Under the pieces are notes generated by a model. That model did not search any database and was not told the origin of the DNA. It worked only from the letters and a program-made list of their open reading frames with translations. Source: Actinostola sp. cb2023 (lineage: Eukaryota; Cnidaria; Anthozoa; Actiniaria; Actinostolidae). Taken from it: 64,000 bases of DNA. Both the position numbers and the translations under genes were made by a program. Within the stretch, counting starts at the first letter, position 1; every line of letters starts with the position of its first letter. Location of the stretch: positions 1,124,501 to 1,188,500 of the forward strand of contig JAUJYZ010001540.1 in the NCBI GenBank assembly GCA_033675265.1, read 5' to 3'. Positions 22,043-34,170 of the stretch are shown here, piece after piece.

Positions 22043-23883
22043 TGAGGGATTTATTATATAACTGTGACGTAATTTTATCAGGATATTGTTTTTTGAAATT
22101 TTTGAGTTGTGAACAGGGCATTACGGATTTCTACAGGGCATTAACGCCTCATATCCGCCCTCAAAAATGACCAAATTTGGTAAAATTACGTCACAGATAT
22201 ATAATAAATGTGTATATTGAAACAAGGGAGGTATGAAACTCGGTCACGTGACAAATACGTTTTTGCGCCTATAGCTAATCTTTGTCAATATGACGCGAAA
22301 TTTAAATTTTTCTTCGAATAACTAAACTTTACCGTATTCTCTAAACACTTCATAAATGTCAGTCGTCTAACTTCACCGTACGCTGAGAAATTTTAGTTTT
22401 GACATATTGCGCCTCATGGACCGATGTGCGGTACACGCAGCTGGTGCACTTTTCCGTGAAGCAGTCGGATTTTACCTTCGAGAGGACATCGGCCAGCGCT
22501 CGGCAAATCTGCATTGTGCTCTTTTTTGCAAGTTTTAATATTTATATGTTCACTAAACATAAGTCAAAACATCTACAATATACTTTATTTGTTTTCTGTT
22601 TTGATTTTTATAAAGTATTTGTATTGTGTTTTGATTTTTATCGATTAAAATGTTTTAAAATTGAGGCATTGTGTTTTATTAATGCTGAATGGTCTCAATA
22701 TTTAGTACTGCACAACACATTTTTGCTATCAGTGCTTATAAACAAAATAACAAACAGACGTAATTTCAACAATCAGTTAAAATAAGTTTACCAGCATTTT
22801 ACACACTGTTTTTCCATTCTTTCTGTACAATTTATTCGCTATATTGATCAGTAATACTGTGGATATTAAATACGAAATTAATAAATATCATGCATGTCAT
22901 CACAATCGACAAGTTGTGAATGAATAACAAGCATCGGAATTGAAAGCGATGCTTACTTATGTTCTTACGAAAACCGTATTTAAAATTACTCTGTGTTTCT
23001 TTCAGATGATAGTATTTGCAAAATGAGTTGTGCTACAGTCAATGACAATAATGAACAACTGTTAATATTTTAGTTCACGGCAGCTTCAGGAGTCCATCTC
23101 CATTCATGACTCCTTCGATGTCGGTGAATTTGAGTTCGTCTATATTTTGGCACTTTTTGCTTCAGATAATTTATGCTGTGTTGGCGTCCCGGCTTGTGTT
23201 TTAAGAAGTACTGTAAGAAAGTACAAAATAACGTCAAACGCTTTGTAGATGAGAGAGTCATAATGTTTAAACAGATGAAGGACTATCAGTCATTTGAGAG
23301 CTATAGGTTCCTTTTCATGTAGTGTATCGATCACTGACAATTAACTACACAAGTCAAATAGCTCAGTCATAAGTTATGAAAAATAACTGATTTGCTGAGG
23401 ATTATTTAGCAGCCCTTCTGCCCTAGTATAGGCAAGTGCTTTTATTAGAGAACAGTTAGAGCAAAAACTACTAAAACCTCAAGAAAATACTTCAGAAAAT
23501 ATATTTAGTTCAGCTTAGTTTTCAACAAAACTGTCGTGTGTCGAGCACAACATACAATTCTCCACCATTCAAAATGAAAAAGGACTACTTTAAACCCGTC
23601 GATTTTCTTCTAAAGTTACGTAAAGTTGACATGAATTCTGAACTTCTAAACTTACCATGGATAAGGAATAGAATCCAAACGATTACACCGAAAAAATCAT
23701 GTTTTGTTTCATCAACTTCTCCGCCATTTTTCAAAACTTCAGCGACTTTATCCTGGGTACCCCCCACGGGCCTGTAACGTGCGACGACTTCGGCTCTTCG
23801 GCTCACGGAAAAGTGCACCAGCTGCAGGTACCGGATACGCCATCGGTTTCACACCTTGTTTCAATATACACATTGCTGCGGGC
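22043..23883. other. Repeat-rich intergenic sequence, no confident gene
   Basis: Two places, about 22,440 (plus) and 23,795-23,825 (complement), share a segment of about 25 bp around GCAGCTGGTGCACTTTTCCG. Otherwise I recognise nothing. Confidence 0.4.
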
Positions 23884-24056
23884 GCGTCCCGCAGGGCGTA
23901 CACAGGGATCCCAACATTATACATTTCTATGCACAGGGAACCCAATATAATACCGGCGTATCGCGCGCGCGCTCTACCACAGGAAACCCATCAAAAAAGA
24001 CGCAAATATTTTGTATTAGCCTCAAAAGCAATGGTTGGGCTGCCTGTGACGCAGCG
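23884..24056 (-). repeat. Inverted copy of the interspersed repeat at 20,765-20,950
   Basis: Contains ACATTTCTATGCACAGGGAA, CGCGCGCGCTCTACCACAGG and ATGGTTGGGCTGCCTGTG, the reverse complement of blocks in the upstream copy. Confidence 0.7.
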
Positions 24057-24158
24057 AGCGAGCCTGAAGCGAGCGAGCAAGGAAGCAATTCTAATTCATT
24101 CACGTAGGCAGAAAAAATCTCGATTTTTACCCGGCATGCAGTTTCCAATAACCATCAT

Positions 24159-25460
24159 CAGGAGCCCATTACTAGGAGCCTTCCTCTCCTATAATAGGTC
24201 TGTACGACATCATTTGCACAAATTGAGCTAAAAATAGAACACTCATTATAAATTCCGCGCGATGAACCAATCATGTCGCGTCTTACACAATAGGAATTTG
24301 ACGTCAGATTCAACACTGATGGCAGCCGAATGTAGTTCTAGTGAAGAATCTGAATCTAGTGAAATTGCAGATCTGCCAGTGTTGTCGTCTGACTTCAGTA
24401 CTTCATCAAGCGAGGAAGAACAATGATTGAAAACATTAAAAACAAAACAACAAAAAACTAACTCCAGGTATTATTATTTATATCAAAACTTCAAGTGCGA
24501 GAACGTCTAAAAACAAAGCTAGCTAGTTCAAAGACTTCAAAGGCCAGTTCAAAACCCGGCCAAAAAACGAACATCTTCTGCTCTTTCTGAGAAGGAATTC
24601 AACGATCTGGTATCATGGATAATCTCTTACGAAGAACCTAATTAAACTTGTGCAAAAAACTAGCAGCGAGAACCAAGCTATGAATATTCCAAACCGCCGG
24701 TGTGTTTTGCTAATTAGCATTTGTTGTCTGAAACGCAGCAAAATGAATCACGAACTGAAGTAGGATTTTGTCGAAAATTCTCGACATTGACACAAAGTTC
24801 CTTCTATAGCTAAAACAGCGAAGTGAGGTACAGGGGAGCTTCTTTTTCTGTGGCCTGGATGAAGATTTTATCGCATTTTTATTCAGTGGCTGATCTTGGA
24901 GTGCCGGTTATCTTGCCTTCTTTGAACTGAAGTCGTCTTTGGCGAAAGAACTTCGCCATACACTCAGTGATAACCCTCTTGTTTTAGTGTTCTTTGTCGC
25001 TCTTTAAGGCACGGTTCGTCGGTTCAAAGTTTCAGTTGTTTTTCGACAATCTTTCGGCGAAGACTAAATTGTGAATCAAAAACCAACAGAAGAAAGTTGA
25101 TAAAACAAGAATAAACATGAAGCGATAGGTAGAAGAACGTAGAAAAATTTCGCGACATCGTGAGTCGCCAAACTAAAAGTCGCCACTTAGCGCTCTGGCA
25201 GTATGTCAGTTTATTGATACATGTGATACATTCATTGTACAGTTCGTCTCGTTCTTGTGCAGGGGGAAAAATAGACTTATACTTCCATGGATTAAGAATA
25301 TCAATATTTTGGATCAAGTCCTCGCGTCTTCCGTTTGGCCGCCATTTATTTTTCAATTTGAAATTTTTCGGAAATTTGCATATCTAAAAATAGCACAATT
25401 TGTGCAAATGATGTCGTATGAACCTATTACTAGAGGGAGGCTCCTAGTAATGGGCTCCTG
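24159..25460. mobile_element. TIR element, 1.3 kb, with 7-bp TSD CCATCAT
   Basis: Long terminal inverted repeats of about 70 bp begin CAGGAGCCCATTACTAGGAG on both strands and include ACGACATCATTTGCACAAAT. CCATCAT flanks both sides (24,152-24,158 and 25,461-25,467). The interior has a short acidic, Ser-rich ORF (ATG near 24,319; SSSEESESSEIADLP, then STSSSEEEQ and stop) and a 110-codon minus-strand ORF at 25,024-25,356 of unknown nature. No transposase core is visible. Confidence 0.85.
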
Positions 25461-25908
25461 CCATCATGCAATTCTCAAGAACCATTATGCTTTTCGCGCC
25501 AATTCCTACATACGCTATAGCCTGAAGTGAGTTGTTTTCCTATTCAAGCTTTCGCGTTTCTGATCGGTAAATGTCGTGCCAAAATCTGTGTCCCTAATTA
25601 ATTTGTACATGTGTATGTTTCTTTATCCTGACTCGTAAGCCCATCAGATACCGTATCTTGTGCTTTTCGTGGGAATTGTGTAGTTGAAGATCACCGTATT
25701 AATTGAGCTGATTAGTGCCGGCTGACCGTGTGTCAGTTTCAAGTGTGAATATTCGCATTGAAATCTCAATTATAAGTAATACATTAGTTATTCATAAGCT
25801 ATCCAGTTTTTCAAATAGACAAATACTATTCAAAACAAAGAAAGGTAGACTCGCCTAATAATTTGCATACTTGTCACTTACATGAAACAAAACATTTCAT
25901 AACTACAG
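25461..25908. other. Intergenic, nothing recognised
   Basis: AT-rich sequence with no repeat or coding signal I can name. Confidence 0.4.
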
Positions 25909-25910
25909 TA

Positions 25911-26056
25911 GAGTGATTCCAATAAACCTGGGCATTACTAACTACACCAATACACACTATTAGACACTCACTCTTTTGTTGTCTTTTGTTACTTTGCATC
26001 TAATATACACTGACAGCTAACTGAATTAGTAGTGCCCAGGTTTATTGGAATCACTC
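25911..26056. mobile_element. Mariner-type MITE with TA target (copy 1)
   Basis: The ends are GAGTGATTCCAATAAACCTG and CAGGTTTATTGGAATCACTC, flanked by TA on both sides. At 146 bp it has no coding capacity. A second copy lies in the opposite orientation at 27,217-27,357. Confidence 0.85.
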
Positions 26057-26058
26057 TA

Positions 26059-27072
26059 AGCTCTCCGGCACCAACTCTTATCCACAACTACTAACATTGC
26101 ATTCACCGTCAGCATTCACTGCTGTTAGGTAGCCTAGTTTATTATTATTAATTCAAAATATATTCCCGTTTCTTCTGGTTGGCCGAATTCGAAGTTTTAT
26201 AACAAGCTATGGCCGCTGACCAAGTTTGAATCGTCCGATAACTGGTATCGACTGACCAATCTCGTCCCCAGGGCCCTCTCTTCTCGCTATTTTCAATCCC
26301 ATGAAAATAATGAACCTCGGACCTCACCCACCTTATGATCTGGATAATTCTATTATACTCAGCTTCATTCACTGATGATTATTTAATGTTTATTTGCACT
26401 TCGATGAACAAATGTGCGGTATTCAAAATAGTTTCGATTTCAAGAGCGGGACTGGAATTGTTACGCATTTTCACGTCAAAATCCCGCCCAAAATTTAGAT
26501 TCTTTAAGGTAAAGTTTAGAACTTTCATTTAGTTTGATACCGTTGATTATGCCACTACTCCACCACATACTTCGCCCTTCTTTTCGATATGATAGTATAC
26601 ATAACTGATACATAACATTGATATGTTTACCTGAATTCACGTCCACTCACTGCGCCAACGAAGCAAGTTATATGACCTTCGGTGAACAACAACGGTCAGG
26701 TCGATTGACATCAATGTATAGGCATTGAAGCTATTCGACAAACAAACAAACATATAAATTATAACCAACGCTTCGCATTTAATTAGAGTCTTTTGTCTTA
26801 GCATTCTTCACAAGTTTTCCATAATTTCCTTGCTATACCTTTTGTCACCGTCTTAGGCCTACGGCAAACGTCGAACCGAACCATGAACTTAATTCAGTCG
26901 AACCTATTAATTTTGTGGATACACTGCATTAAACCTTTATTATTTTTATCATTATTGTTAAATAGGCTGATGGATAGTAATAATATGATGGTCCCGTGAT
27001 TATAATTTGCTGAGAAGGCTTATTTTTAATAGGATCGGCGCGACTTAAGTTCGACGTTTACATTAGGCCTTA
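26059..27072. other. Intergenic, nothing recognised
   Basis: A minus-strand ORF at 26,148-26,372 has no domain I know. The rest is AT-rich without evident genes. Confidence 0.4.
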
Positions 27073-27213
27073 GGCTAAGAACAGACGCCGATCTTATCAT
27101 GAGCCGTACCCAATTCAAACAATAGATCATGAGGCGGCTACTTATTAATTCTTTTGAAATGCTCATGGATATTTCGGTACGGCTCATGATAAGATCGGTG
27201 TCTGTTCTTAGCC
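27073..27213. mobile_element. PIF/Harbinger-type MITE with TTA target
   Basis: Long inverted ends start GGCTAAGAACAGAC and extend through GATCTTATCATGAGCCGTAC. TTA flanks each side (27,070-27,072 and 27,214-27,216), the target typical of PIF/Harbinger. It abuts the next MITE, which sits at the TA of the right-hand TTA. Confidence 0.75.
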
Positions 27214-27216
27214 TTA

Positions 27217-27357
27217 GAGTGATTGCAATAAACCTGGGCACTACTAATTAGCTGTCAGTGTTTATTAGATGCAAAGGAACAAAAGAAAACAAAAGAGTGA
27301 GTGTCTAATAGTGTGTAATGGTGTAGTTAGTAATGCCCAGGTTTATTGGAATCACTC
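27217..27357. mobile_element. Mariner-type MITE with TA target (copy 2)
   Basis: The ends are GAGTGATTGCAATAAACCTG and CAGGTTTATTGGAATCACTC, flanked by TA. It is an inverted-orientation relative of the copy at 25,911 (the interior GAGTGAGTGTCTAATAGTGT is the complement of that copy's interior). Confidence 0.85.
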
Positions 27358-27643
27358 TATTTGTTAATCACTACCAAAAACCCTCTATTTCTTAGCGTTT
27401 TCTCTTTTACTCCAACGAAGTTAATTGAAGTGCCCTTCAGTTTCATTCTACTGCGCCCTACATGTGGTAACAGCGGGGTGTTGGTACTCGGAGTGTAACG
27501 GTACAAGTGAAGCGCTAAGTTCGATATTTCTCAATCTCGTCTATAAACCTAGTTGTGAACAGGGGATTCTAATGATAAACAAAAGTGGTAAATATCAAAC
27601 AAAACCATTGTACTTTTTTCTGGGTGGGTTGACCACCCGTCTG

Positions 27644-30600
27644 TCTAAATTATGCAGCGCGCTCACGTCTACGAACCTCTAATAACGGCGCCCTACAAAC
27701 TAAACAATCGTGTGCATTAAAAGAGCGTAGTTCTAAATTATGCAACGCGCTCACGTCTACGAACCTCTAATAACGGCGCCCTACAAACTACACAATGGTG
27801 TACAGTAAAAGATCGTAGTTCTAAATTATGCAGCGCGCTCACGTCTACGAACCTCTAATAACGGCGCCCTACAAACTAAACAATGGTGTGCAGTAAAAGA
27901 GCGTAGTTCTAAATTATGCAGCGCGCTCACGTCTACGAACCTCTAATAACGGCGCCCTACAAACTAAACAATCGTGTGCATTAAAAGAGCGTAGTTCTAA
28001 ATCATGCAGCGCGCTCACGTCTACGAACCTCTAATAACGGCGCCCTACAAAACTAAACAATGGTGTACAGTAAAAGATCGTAGTTCTAAATTATGCAGCG
28101 CGCTCACGTCTACGAACCTCTAATAACGGCGCCCTACAAACTAAACAATGGTGTGCAGTAAAAGAGCGTAGTTCTAAATTATGCAGCGCGCTCACGTCTA
28201 CGAACCTCTAATAACGGCGCCCTACAAACTAAACAATGGTGTGCAGTAAAAGAACGTAGTTCTAAATTATGCAGCGCGCTCACGTCTACGAACCTCTAAT
28301 AACGGCGCCCTACAAACTAAACAATCGTGTGCATTAAAAGAGCGTAGTTCTAAATCATGCAGCGCGCTCACGTCTACGAACCTCTAATAACGGCGCCCTC
28401 AGTACAAACTAAACAATGGTGTACAGTAAAAGATCGTAGTTCTAAATTATGCAGCGCGCTCACGTCTACGAACCTCTAATAACGGCGCCCTACAAACTAA
28501 ACAATGGTGTGCAGTAAAAGAGCGTAGTTCTAAATTATGCAGCGCGCTCACGTCTATGAACCTCTAATAACGGCGCCCTACAAACTAAACAATGGTGTAC
28601 AGTAAAAGAGCGTAGTTCTAAATTATGCAGCGCGCTCACGTCTACGAACCTCTAATAACGGCGCCCTACAAACTAAACAATGGTGTACAGTAAAAGATCG
28701 TAGTTCTAAATTATGCAGCGCGCTCACGTCTACGAACCTCTAATAACGGCGCCCTACAAACTAAACAATGGTGTGCAGTAAAAGAGCGTAGTTCTAAATT
28801 ATGCAGCGCGCTCACGTCTACGAACCTCTAATAACGGCGCCCTACAAACTAAACAATGGTGTGCAGTAAAAGAACGTAGTTCTAAATTATGCAGCGCGCT
28901 CACGTCTACGAACCTCTAATAACGGCGCCCTACAAACTAAACAATCGTGTGCATTAAAAGAGCGTAGTTCTAAATCATGCAGCGCGCTCACGTCTACGAA
29001 CCTCTAATAACGGCGCCCTCAGTACAAACTAAACAATGGTGTACAGTAAAAGATCGTAGTTCTAAATTATGCAGCGCGCTCACGTCTACGAACCTCTAAT
29101 AACGGCGCCCTACAAACTAAACAATGGTGTGCAGTAAAAGAGCGTAGTTCTAAATTATGCAGCGCGCTCACGTCTATGAACCTCTAATAACGGCGCCCTA
29201 CAAACTAAACAATGGTGTACAGTAAAAGAGCGTAGTTCTAAATCATGCAGCGCGCTCACGTCTACGAACCCGGCGCCCTACAAACTAAACAATGGTGTGC
29301 AGTAAAAGAGCGTAGTTCTAACTGAATCATGCAACGCGCTCACGTCTACGAACCCGGCGCCCTACAAACTAAACAATGGTGTGCAGTAAAAGAGCGTAGT
29401 TCTAACTGAATCATGCAACGCGCTCACGTCTACGAACCTCTAATAACGGCGCCCTACAAACTAAACAATGGTGTGCAGTAAAAGAGCGTAGTTCTAACTG
29501 AATCATGCAACGCGCTCACGTCTACGAACCTCTAATAACGGCGCCCTACAAACTAAACAATGGTGTGCAGTAAAAGAACGTAGTTCTAAATTATGCAGCG
29601 CGCTCACGTCTAGCTACGAACCCGCTCTAATAACGGCGCCCTACAAACTAAACAATGGTGTGCAGTAAAAGAGCGTAGTTCTAAATCATGCAGCGCGCTC
29701 ACGTCTACGAACCTCTAATAACGGCGCCCTACAAACTAAACAATGGAGTGCAGTAAAAGAGCGTAGTTCTAAATTATGCAGCGCGCTCACGTCTAGCTAC
29801 GAACCCGCTCTAATAACGGCGCCCTACAAACTAAACAATGGTGTGCAGTAAAAGAGCGTAGTTCTAAATTATGCAGCGCGCTCTCGTCTAGCTACGAACC
29901 CGCTCTAATAACGGCGCCCTACAAACTAAACAATGGTGTGCAGTAAAAGAGCGTAGTTCTAAATTATGCAGCGCGCTCGTCTACGAACCTCTAATAACGG
30001 CGCCCTACAAACTAAACAATGGTGTGCAGTAAAAGAACGTAGTTCTAAATTATGCAGCGCGCTCACGTCTACGAACCTCTAATAACGACGCCCTACAAAC
30101 TAAACAATGGTGTGCAGTAAAGAACGTAGTTCTAAATTATGCAGCGCGCTCACGTCTACGAACCTCTAATAACGGCGCCCTACAAACTAAACAATGGTGT
30201 GCAGTAAAAGAGCGTAGTTCTAAATTATGCAGCGCGCTCACGTCTACGAACCTCTAATAACGGCGCCCTACAAACTAAACAATGGTGTGCAGTAAAAGAG
30301 CGTAGTTCTAAATTATGCAGCGCGCTCACGTCTACGAATCTCTAATAACGGCGCCCTACAAACTAAACAATGGTGTTCAGTAAAAGAGCGTAGTTCTAAA
30401 TTATGCAGCGCGCTCACGTCTACGAACCTCTAATAACGGCGCCCTACAAACTAAACAATGGTGTGCAGTAAAAGAGCGTAGTTCTAAATTATGCAGCGCG
30501 CTCACGTCTACGAACCTCTAATAACGGCGCCCTACAAACTAAACAATGGTGTACAGTAAAAGAGCGTAGTTCTAAATTATGCAGCGCGCTCACGTCTAGC

Positions 30601-30978
30601 TACGAACCCGCTCTAATAACGGCGGCCTACAAACTAAACAATGGTGTGCAGTAAAAGAACGTAGTTCTAAATTATGCAGCGCGCTCACGTCTAGCTACGA
30701 ACCCGCTCTAATAACGGCGCCCTACAAACTAAACAATGGTGTGCAGTAAAAGAGCGTAGTTCTAAATCATGCAGCGCGCTCACGTCTACGAACCTCTAAT
30801 AACGGCGCCCTACAAACTAAACAATGGTGTGCAGTAAAAGAGCGTAGTTCTAAATTATGTAGCGCGCTCACGTCTACGAAGCTCTAATAACGGCGCCCTA
30901 GAAACTAAACAATGGTATGCAGTAAAAGAGCGTAGTTCTAAATCATGCAGTAAAAGAGTATGCAGTAAAAGAGCGTAG
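27644..30978. repeat. 88-bp satellite array, about 38 copies
   Basis: The unit contains ATGCAGCGCGCTCACGTCTA, ACCTCTAATAACGGCGCCCT, ACAAACTAAACAATGGTGTG and AGTAAAAGAGCGTAGTTCTA. Variants are arranged in higher-order order: GTGTAC versus GTGTGC units alternate early, ACTGAATCATG units cluster near 29.3-29.5 kb, and units with an extra AGCTACGAACCCG recur at 29.6-29.9 and 30.6-30.7 kb. The last unit decays at about 30,950. It is non-coding. Confidence 0.95.
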
Positions 30979-31367
30979 TTTTGCGACATACTTTGGTTAT
31001 GCACGATATTGCAGTAACTAATTAGTTTTAACTACACAAATAGAATGTAACATTAAATCCTCACTTATGAAACAGATAGAAATTAAGAGAAAGTTGAAGC
31101 ACCAACTGATTCTTCCGAGCGCCGGCCATAGAAAGGAAATGGGCCCAAATTGAGTGAAGAGAAAAACGTTCTCAACCTGATAGGATTACACGACCTCATA
31201 AACTGATCACCGCGATGCTCTGGAAGCAAGCCGTGGGTAATAGCATGGAAATTAGCGGGAAATGATATATACACGGCGCCAAAACTGGAAAATTATTGTC
31301 CGTGGCCGCGCGATATAAGGATCGCGGGCGCATCTACGTCAACACAGCAAGCCCACTTAGCCAAACA
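30979..31367. other. Intergenic, nothing recognised
   Basis: Single-copy-looking sequence between the satellite and the next MITE. No coding signal stands out. Confidence 0.35.
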
Positions 31368-31707
31368 TCCAGGGAGGATACTCAGGGGTATCAGTGACGG
31401 GGAGGTGCGAATGAGGCCAAAAAACTTTTAACCCCAAAAAAGTCCATTACGCAAAAACAAGACCCCCAAAAAGTCCAACGGCCCAAAATCGTAACCCCCC
31501 AAAAGTCCAATTTTTCTCCGCATAAAATCGAGAACGGTAGGATATCATTTTTATCAACCCCCAAAAAAGTCCTTGCCAAAATCTTTATATCAAAAAAAGT
31601 CCACCAGAAAATTGATAACCCCAAAAAAGTCCCAAGCCGCGAATTTCAAACCCCAAAAAGGTCTTCGCACCTCCCCGTCACTGATACCCCTGAGTACCCC
31701 CCCTGGG
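31368..31707. mobile_element. MITE with ~40-bp TIRs and probable 8-bp TSD
   Basis: The arms are ACTCAGGGGTATCAGTGACG and CGTCACTGATACCCCTGAGT, within ~40-bp near-perfect inverted repeats ending in CCAGGG and CCCTGG. GCCAAACA flanks both sides (31,360-31,367 and 31,708-31,715). The interior is a degenerate CCCCAAAAAAGTCC repeat. Confidence 0.8.
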
Positions 31708-31715
31708 GCCAAACA

Positions 31716-32758
31716 GCTGGCCAGGTATCAGCCTATACCTACCTATCAGACTGTCTTCGGTTTCATGGTCATCCAAATAAATGTTTATCTTGATGAGTAC
31801 AAAGCATTTGTGACAACTGACAGTACAAAGAATAAATGATTATATAATATTATACCATGAGAACTGGGATGGAAGAATTCATAATTAGAAATTATTTGAT
31901 TTCATTTTAAAAGCACTAATTCCCAATTGTAAAGCCTGCAGGGTGTACAAATGTCTGTCTGGTATAATTGTTAGCAACATATTTACTTGTGAAATAGAGC
32001 GAGAGAGAGTAAACAAATGTAATAATCCAACACAGAAGTGTAGCCTAAAGCTTTTTGACCCTAGAACCACTTTATCCTGAATCATGCATCTCGGATAATA
32101 TAAGTTGACACGTGATACATGGCCTTCCCTGTGAGCAACCTATCAGATTCAAGGATCAAACGATTGATTAATCGCATGAAAGTATTACTTAATTGTTATG
32201 TTTGTGTACCAGGATGTACAACATCTGTGTTGTCTGACCTAATGATACAGAAGTAGGAAATTAACTTTTTGTTTGTCAGTTACTCAACTTCTAATGCAAT
32301 CATTTATTGTGTCATCAAAGAGTGTGATGGCAAAATGCCTGTTGTACAAGATATCTGAATGTAAACCTATAAAGAATGGTACAGTGACAATTGGTGGTAA
32401 TTGGCTCAACATCCTATTTATTATTTAGTAAACTATGTCAGTTGAATAAAGAAATGAATGTTGAATCGTCATTGTACATACATATTTATTGATGTACAAA
32501 AGGGAAATAGTTTTTTTGGATTGAATTAGAACTAAAAAAGGACGACATCTCTTTATACTTCATTGATATGGTTGGCAACATTTGATATTACTTATTTCTC
32601 TGAATAGCACTGGGCGGTGGGATGAGCAACCCTTACTAATCCTTGTACTTGAAGTCCATGTCAAAAGTAAAACTAAATCAATTAAACATCTTTGTTGACA
32701 GGTTGAGGCTATATAAGGTGTGTGCAATAAACACAATGACAGCATATATATATATATA
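31716..32758. other. Intergenic, nothing recognised
   Basis: AT-rich, with a short (TA)n run at 32,745-32,758. No exon or RNA gene is recognised. Confidence 0.4.
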
Positions 32759-33325
32759 TGAGATCTGATCACACAAAAAGGAGTTTCGTTGTTAGACCCT
32801 TTGATAAATTCGATTCATGAAATATTTGATAAATATTTGATAAATGAATTAAGCCCCCTTTTGTGCGAACATCTCTCATGATGACGACACAACTCTGAGA
32901 CATTCAGTATACGTACCTACGCTGGACTTGGAACAAACGCGCGATATAGCCAGTTTGAAGTACCAGTCAGCCCATGCACTGAAGTGTCCAAATAATATTC
33001 TGAAAACTGTAAGAGAGGATTGCATGCTTGTAGTACAAATGTGCACTTCACAGCACGTACACCGCGCATTGCCGCGCCCCATCCAGTGCTAGCGTTTTAC
33101 CTTACAATAAATGCAGAAAATACCGTGAACAAACACGCGAAACTGTCCGTCATAAGGCGAAAACCATTGCAACGTCACGATCATTACACAACATGAGATC
33201 TGATCACACAAAAAGGAGTTTTCGTTTTTAGACCCCTTTGATAAATTCGATTCATGATATATTTGATAAATTGGAAGCCACACCCAAATGAATTAAGCCC
33301 CCTTTTGTGCGAACATCTCTCATAT
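32759..33325. mobile_element. Pair of direct MITE copies bracketing ~310 bp
   Basis: Copies at about 32,759-32,880 and 33,193-33,325 both start ATGAGATCTGATCACACAAA and end CCCCTTTTGTGCGAACATCT followed by CTCAT. The two ends form an imperfect ~24-bp inverted repeat. The left outer flank and right outer flank are both (AT)n, so the pair plus the spacer could have inserted as one unit. Confidence 0.65.
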
Positions 33326-33816
33326 ATATAACACATACATCAGTTGTACATGCAGACAGAGTTCCATTTCAGGTAGACTTGCAGGCTTGTAGGTCAACAA
33401 AGTTACATGTTTAACATATCTAAAAGTAATGGAAGTAATTATAACAACAAGCAATATGGCATTTGTATAGTCAGTACATGTACAGCGCGGCAGAAATATA
33501 TACAAATTAAGACACTAAAAGATGGGCCGGCTACATAAATTATACTGCACCGAGCAATCCTTTTTTTGACACATATTTATTACCTCAACAAGGAAGCATG
33601 AAGTTCATGTTTGCCGCCATCTTGGATTGCAGTCGCGCGTCTGCGCACTACTGTATACAGTAATCCCCACTCCCCCGCAATAGACCGCAGCCATTGATAA
33701 TAAGCACTTCTGCCCTTGGATATTCCCAGTAGAGTTGGATAGAAATGCTGTCTGATTCGTTGGATTATATAGATCCCTGAGGATTTGGGACCAAGCTATT
33801 AGCATTAGAATAGAGT
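33326..33816. other. Intergenic, nothing recognised
   Basis: AT-rich spacer. Minus-strand ORFs here are short and without recognised domains. Confidence 0.35.
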
Positions 33817-34170
33817 TAGCCGAATAGACTATCCCAATGTATTAGACATTTATATTATATGTGTGTCTAGATAGAGCAACGGTCTAATAGAGGATATCCA
33901 AAGGTAGTAGGCTTAGGGGCCGGATATCCCCTCCCTCCCTGGCCTTTTGGTTATGACTTAGTTTTATGTAGCACCAAAATAGTGCGGGCAGGGCCGAAAT
34001 TTTCTCCCTCTACGTAAGTCGATTAGACGTATCAGCTTCTCAGAATGTCTCGGGAGAATCGTCCCATTTTTAAATTGTAATTTCAATTTTCTTTTTTAGT
34101 GTCCGGGGGGTGCATTAATAGCCGTAGTTCACGGTCATAGGTTCGAGCCTCGTTGAGGTCGATAATTTTT
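33817..34170 (+). mobile_element. SINE-like repeat (copy 1, plus orientation)
   Basis: A conserved block of about 155 bp runs from GGGGCCGGATATCCCCTCCC to TGTCTCGGGAGAATCGTCCC. A T-rich spacer follows, then a tRNA-like segment with a polymerase III B-box match (GGTTCGAGCC at about 34,140-34,149). The diverged copy at 41,420-41,815 has the same order in the opposite orientation. No clear A box is seen, so SINE is a tentative label. Confidence 0.5.

Noticed and set aside
27644..30978. CRISPR-like array
   Set aside because: Units are contiguous 88-bp monomers with no unique spacers, in a eukaryotic genome. It is a satellite.
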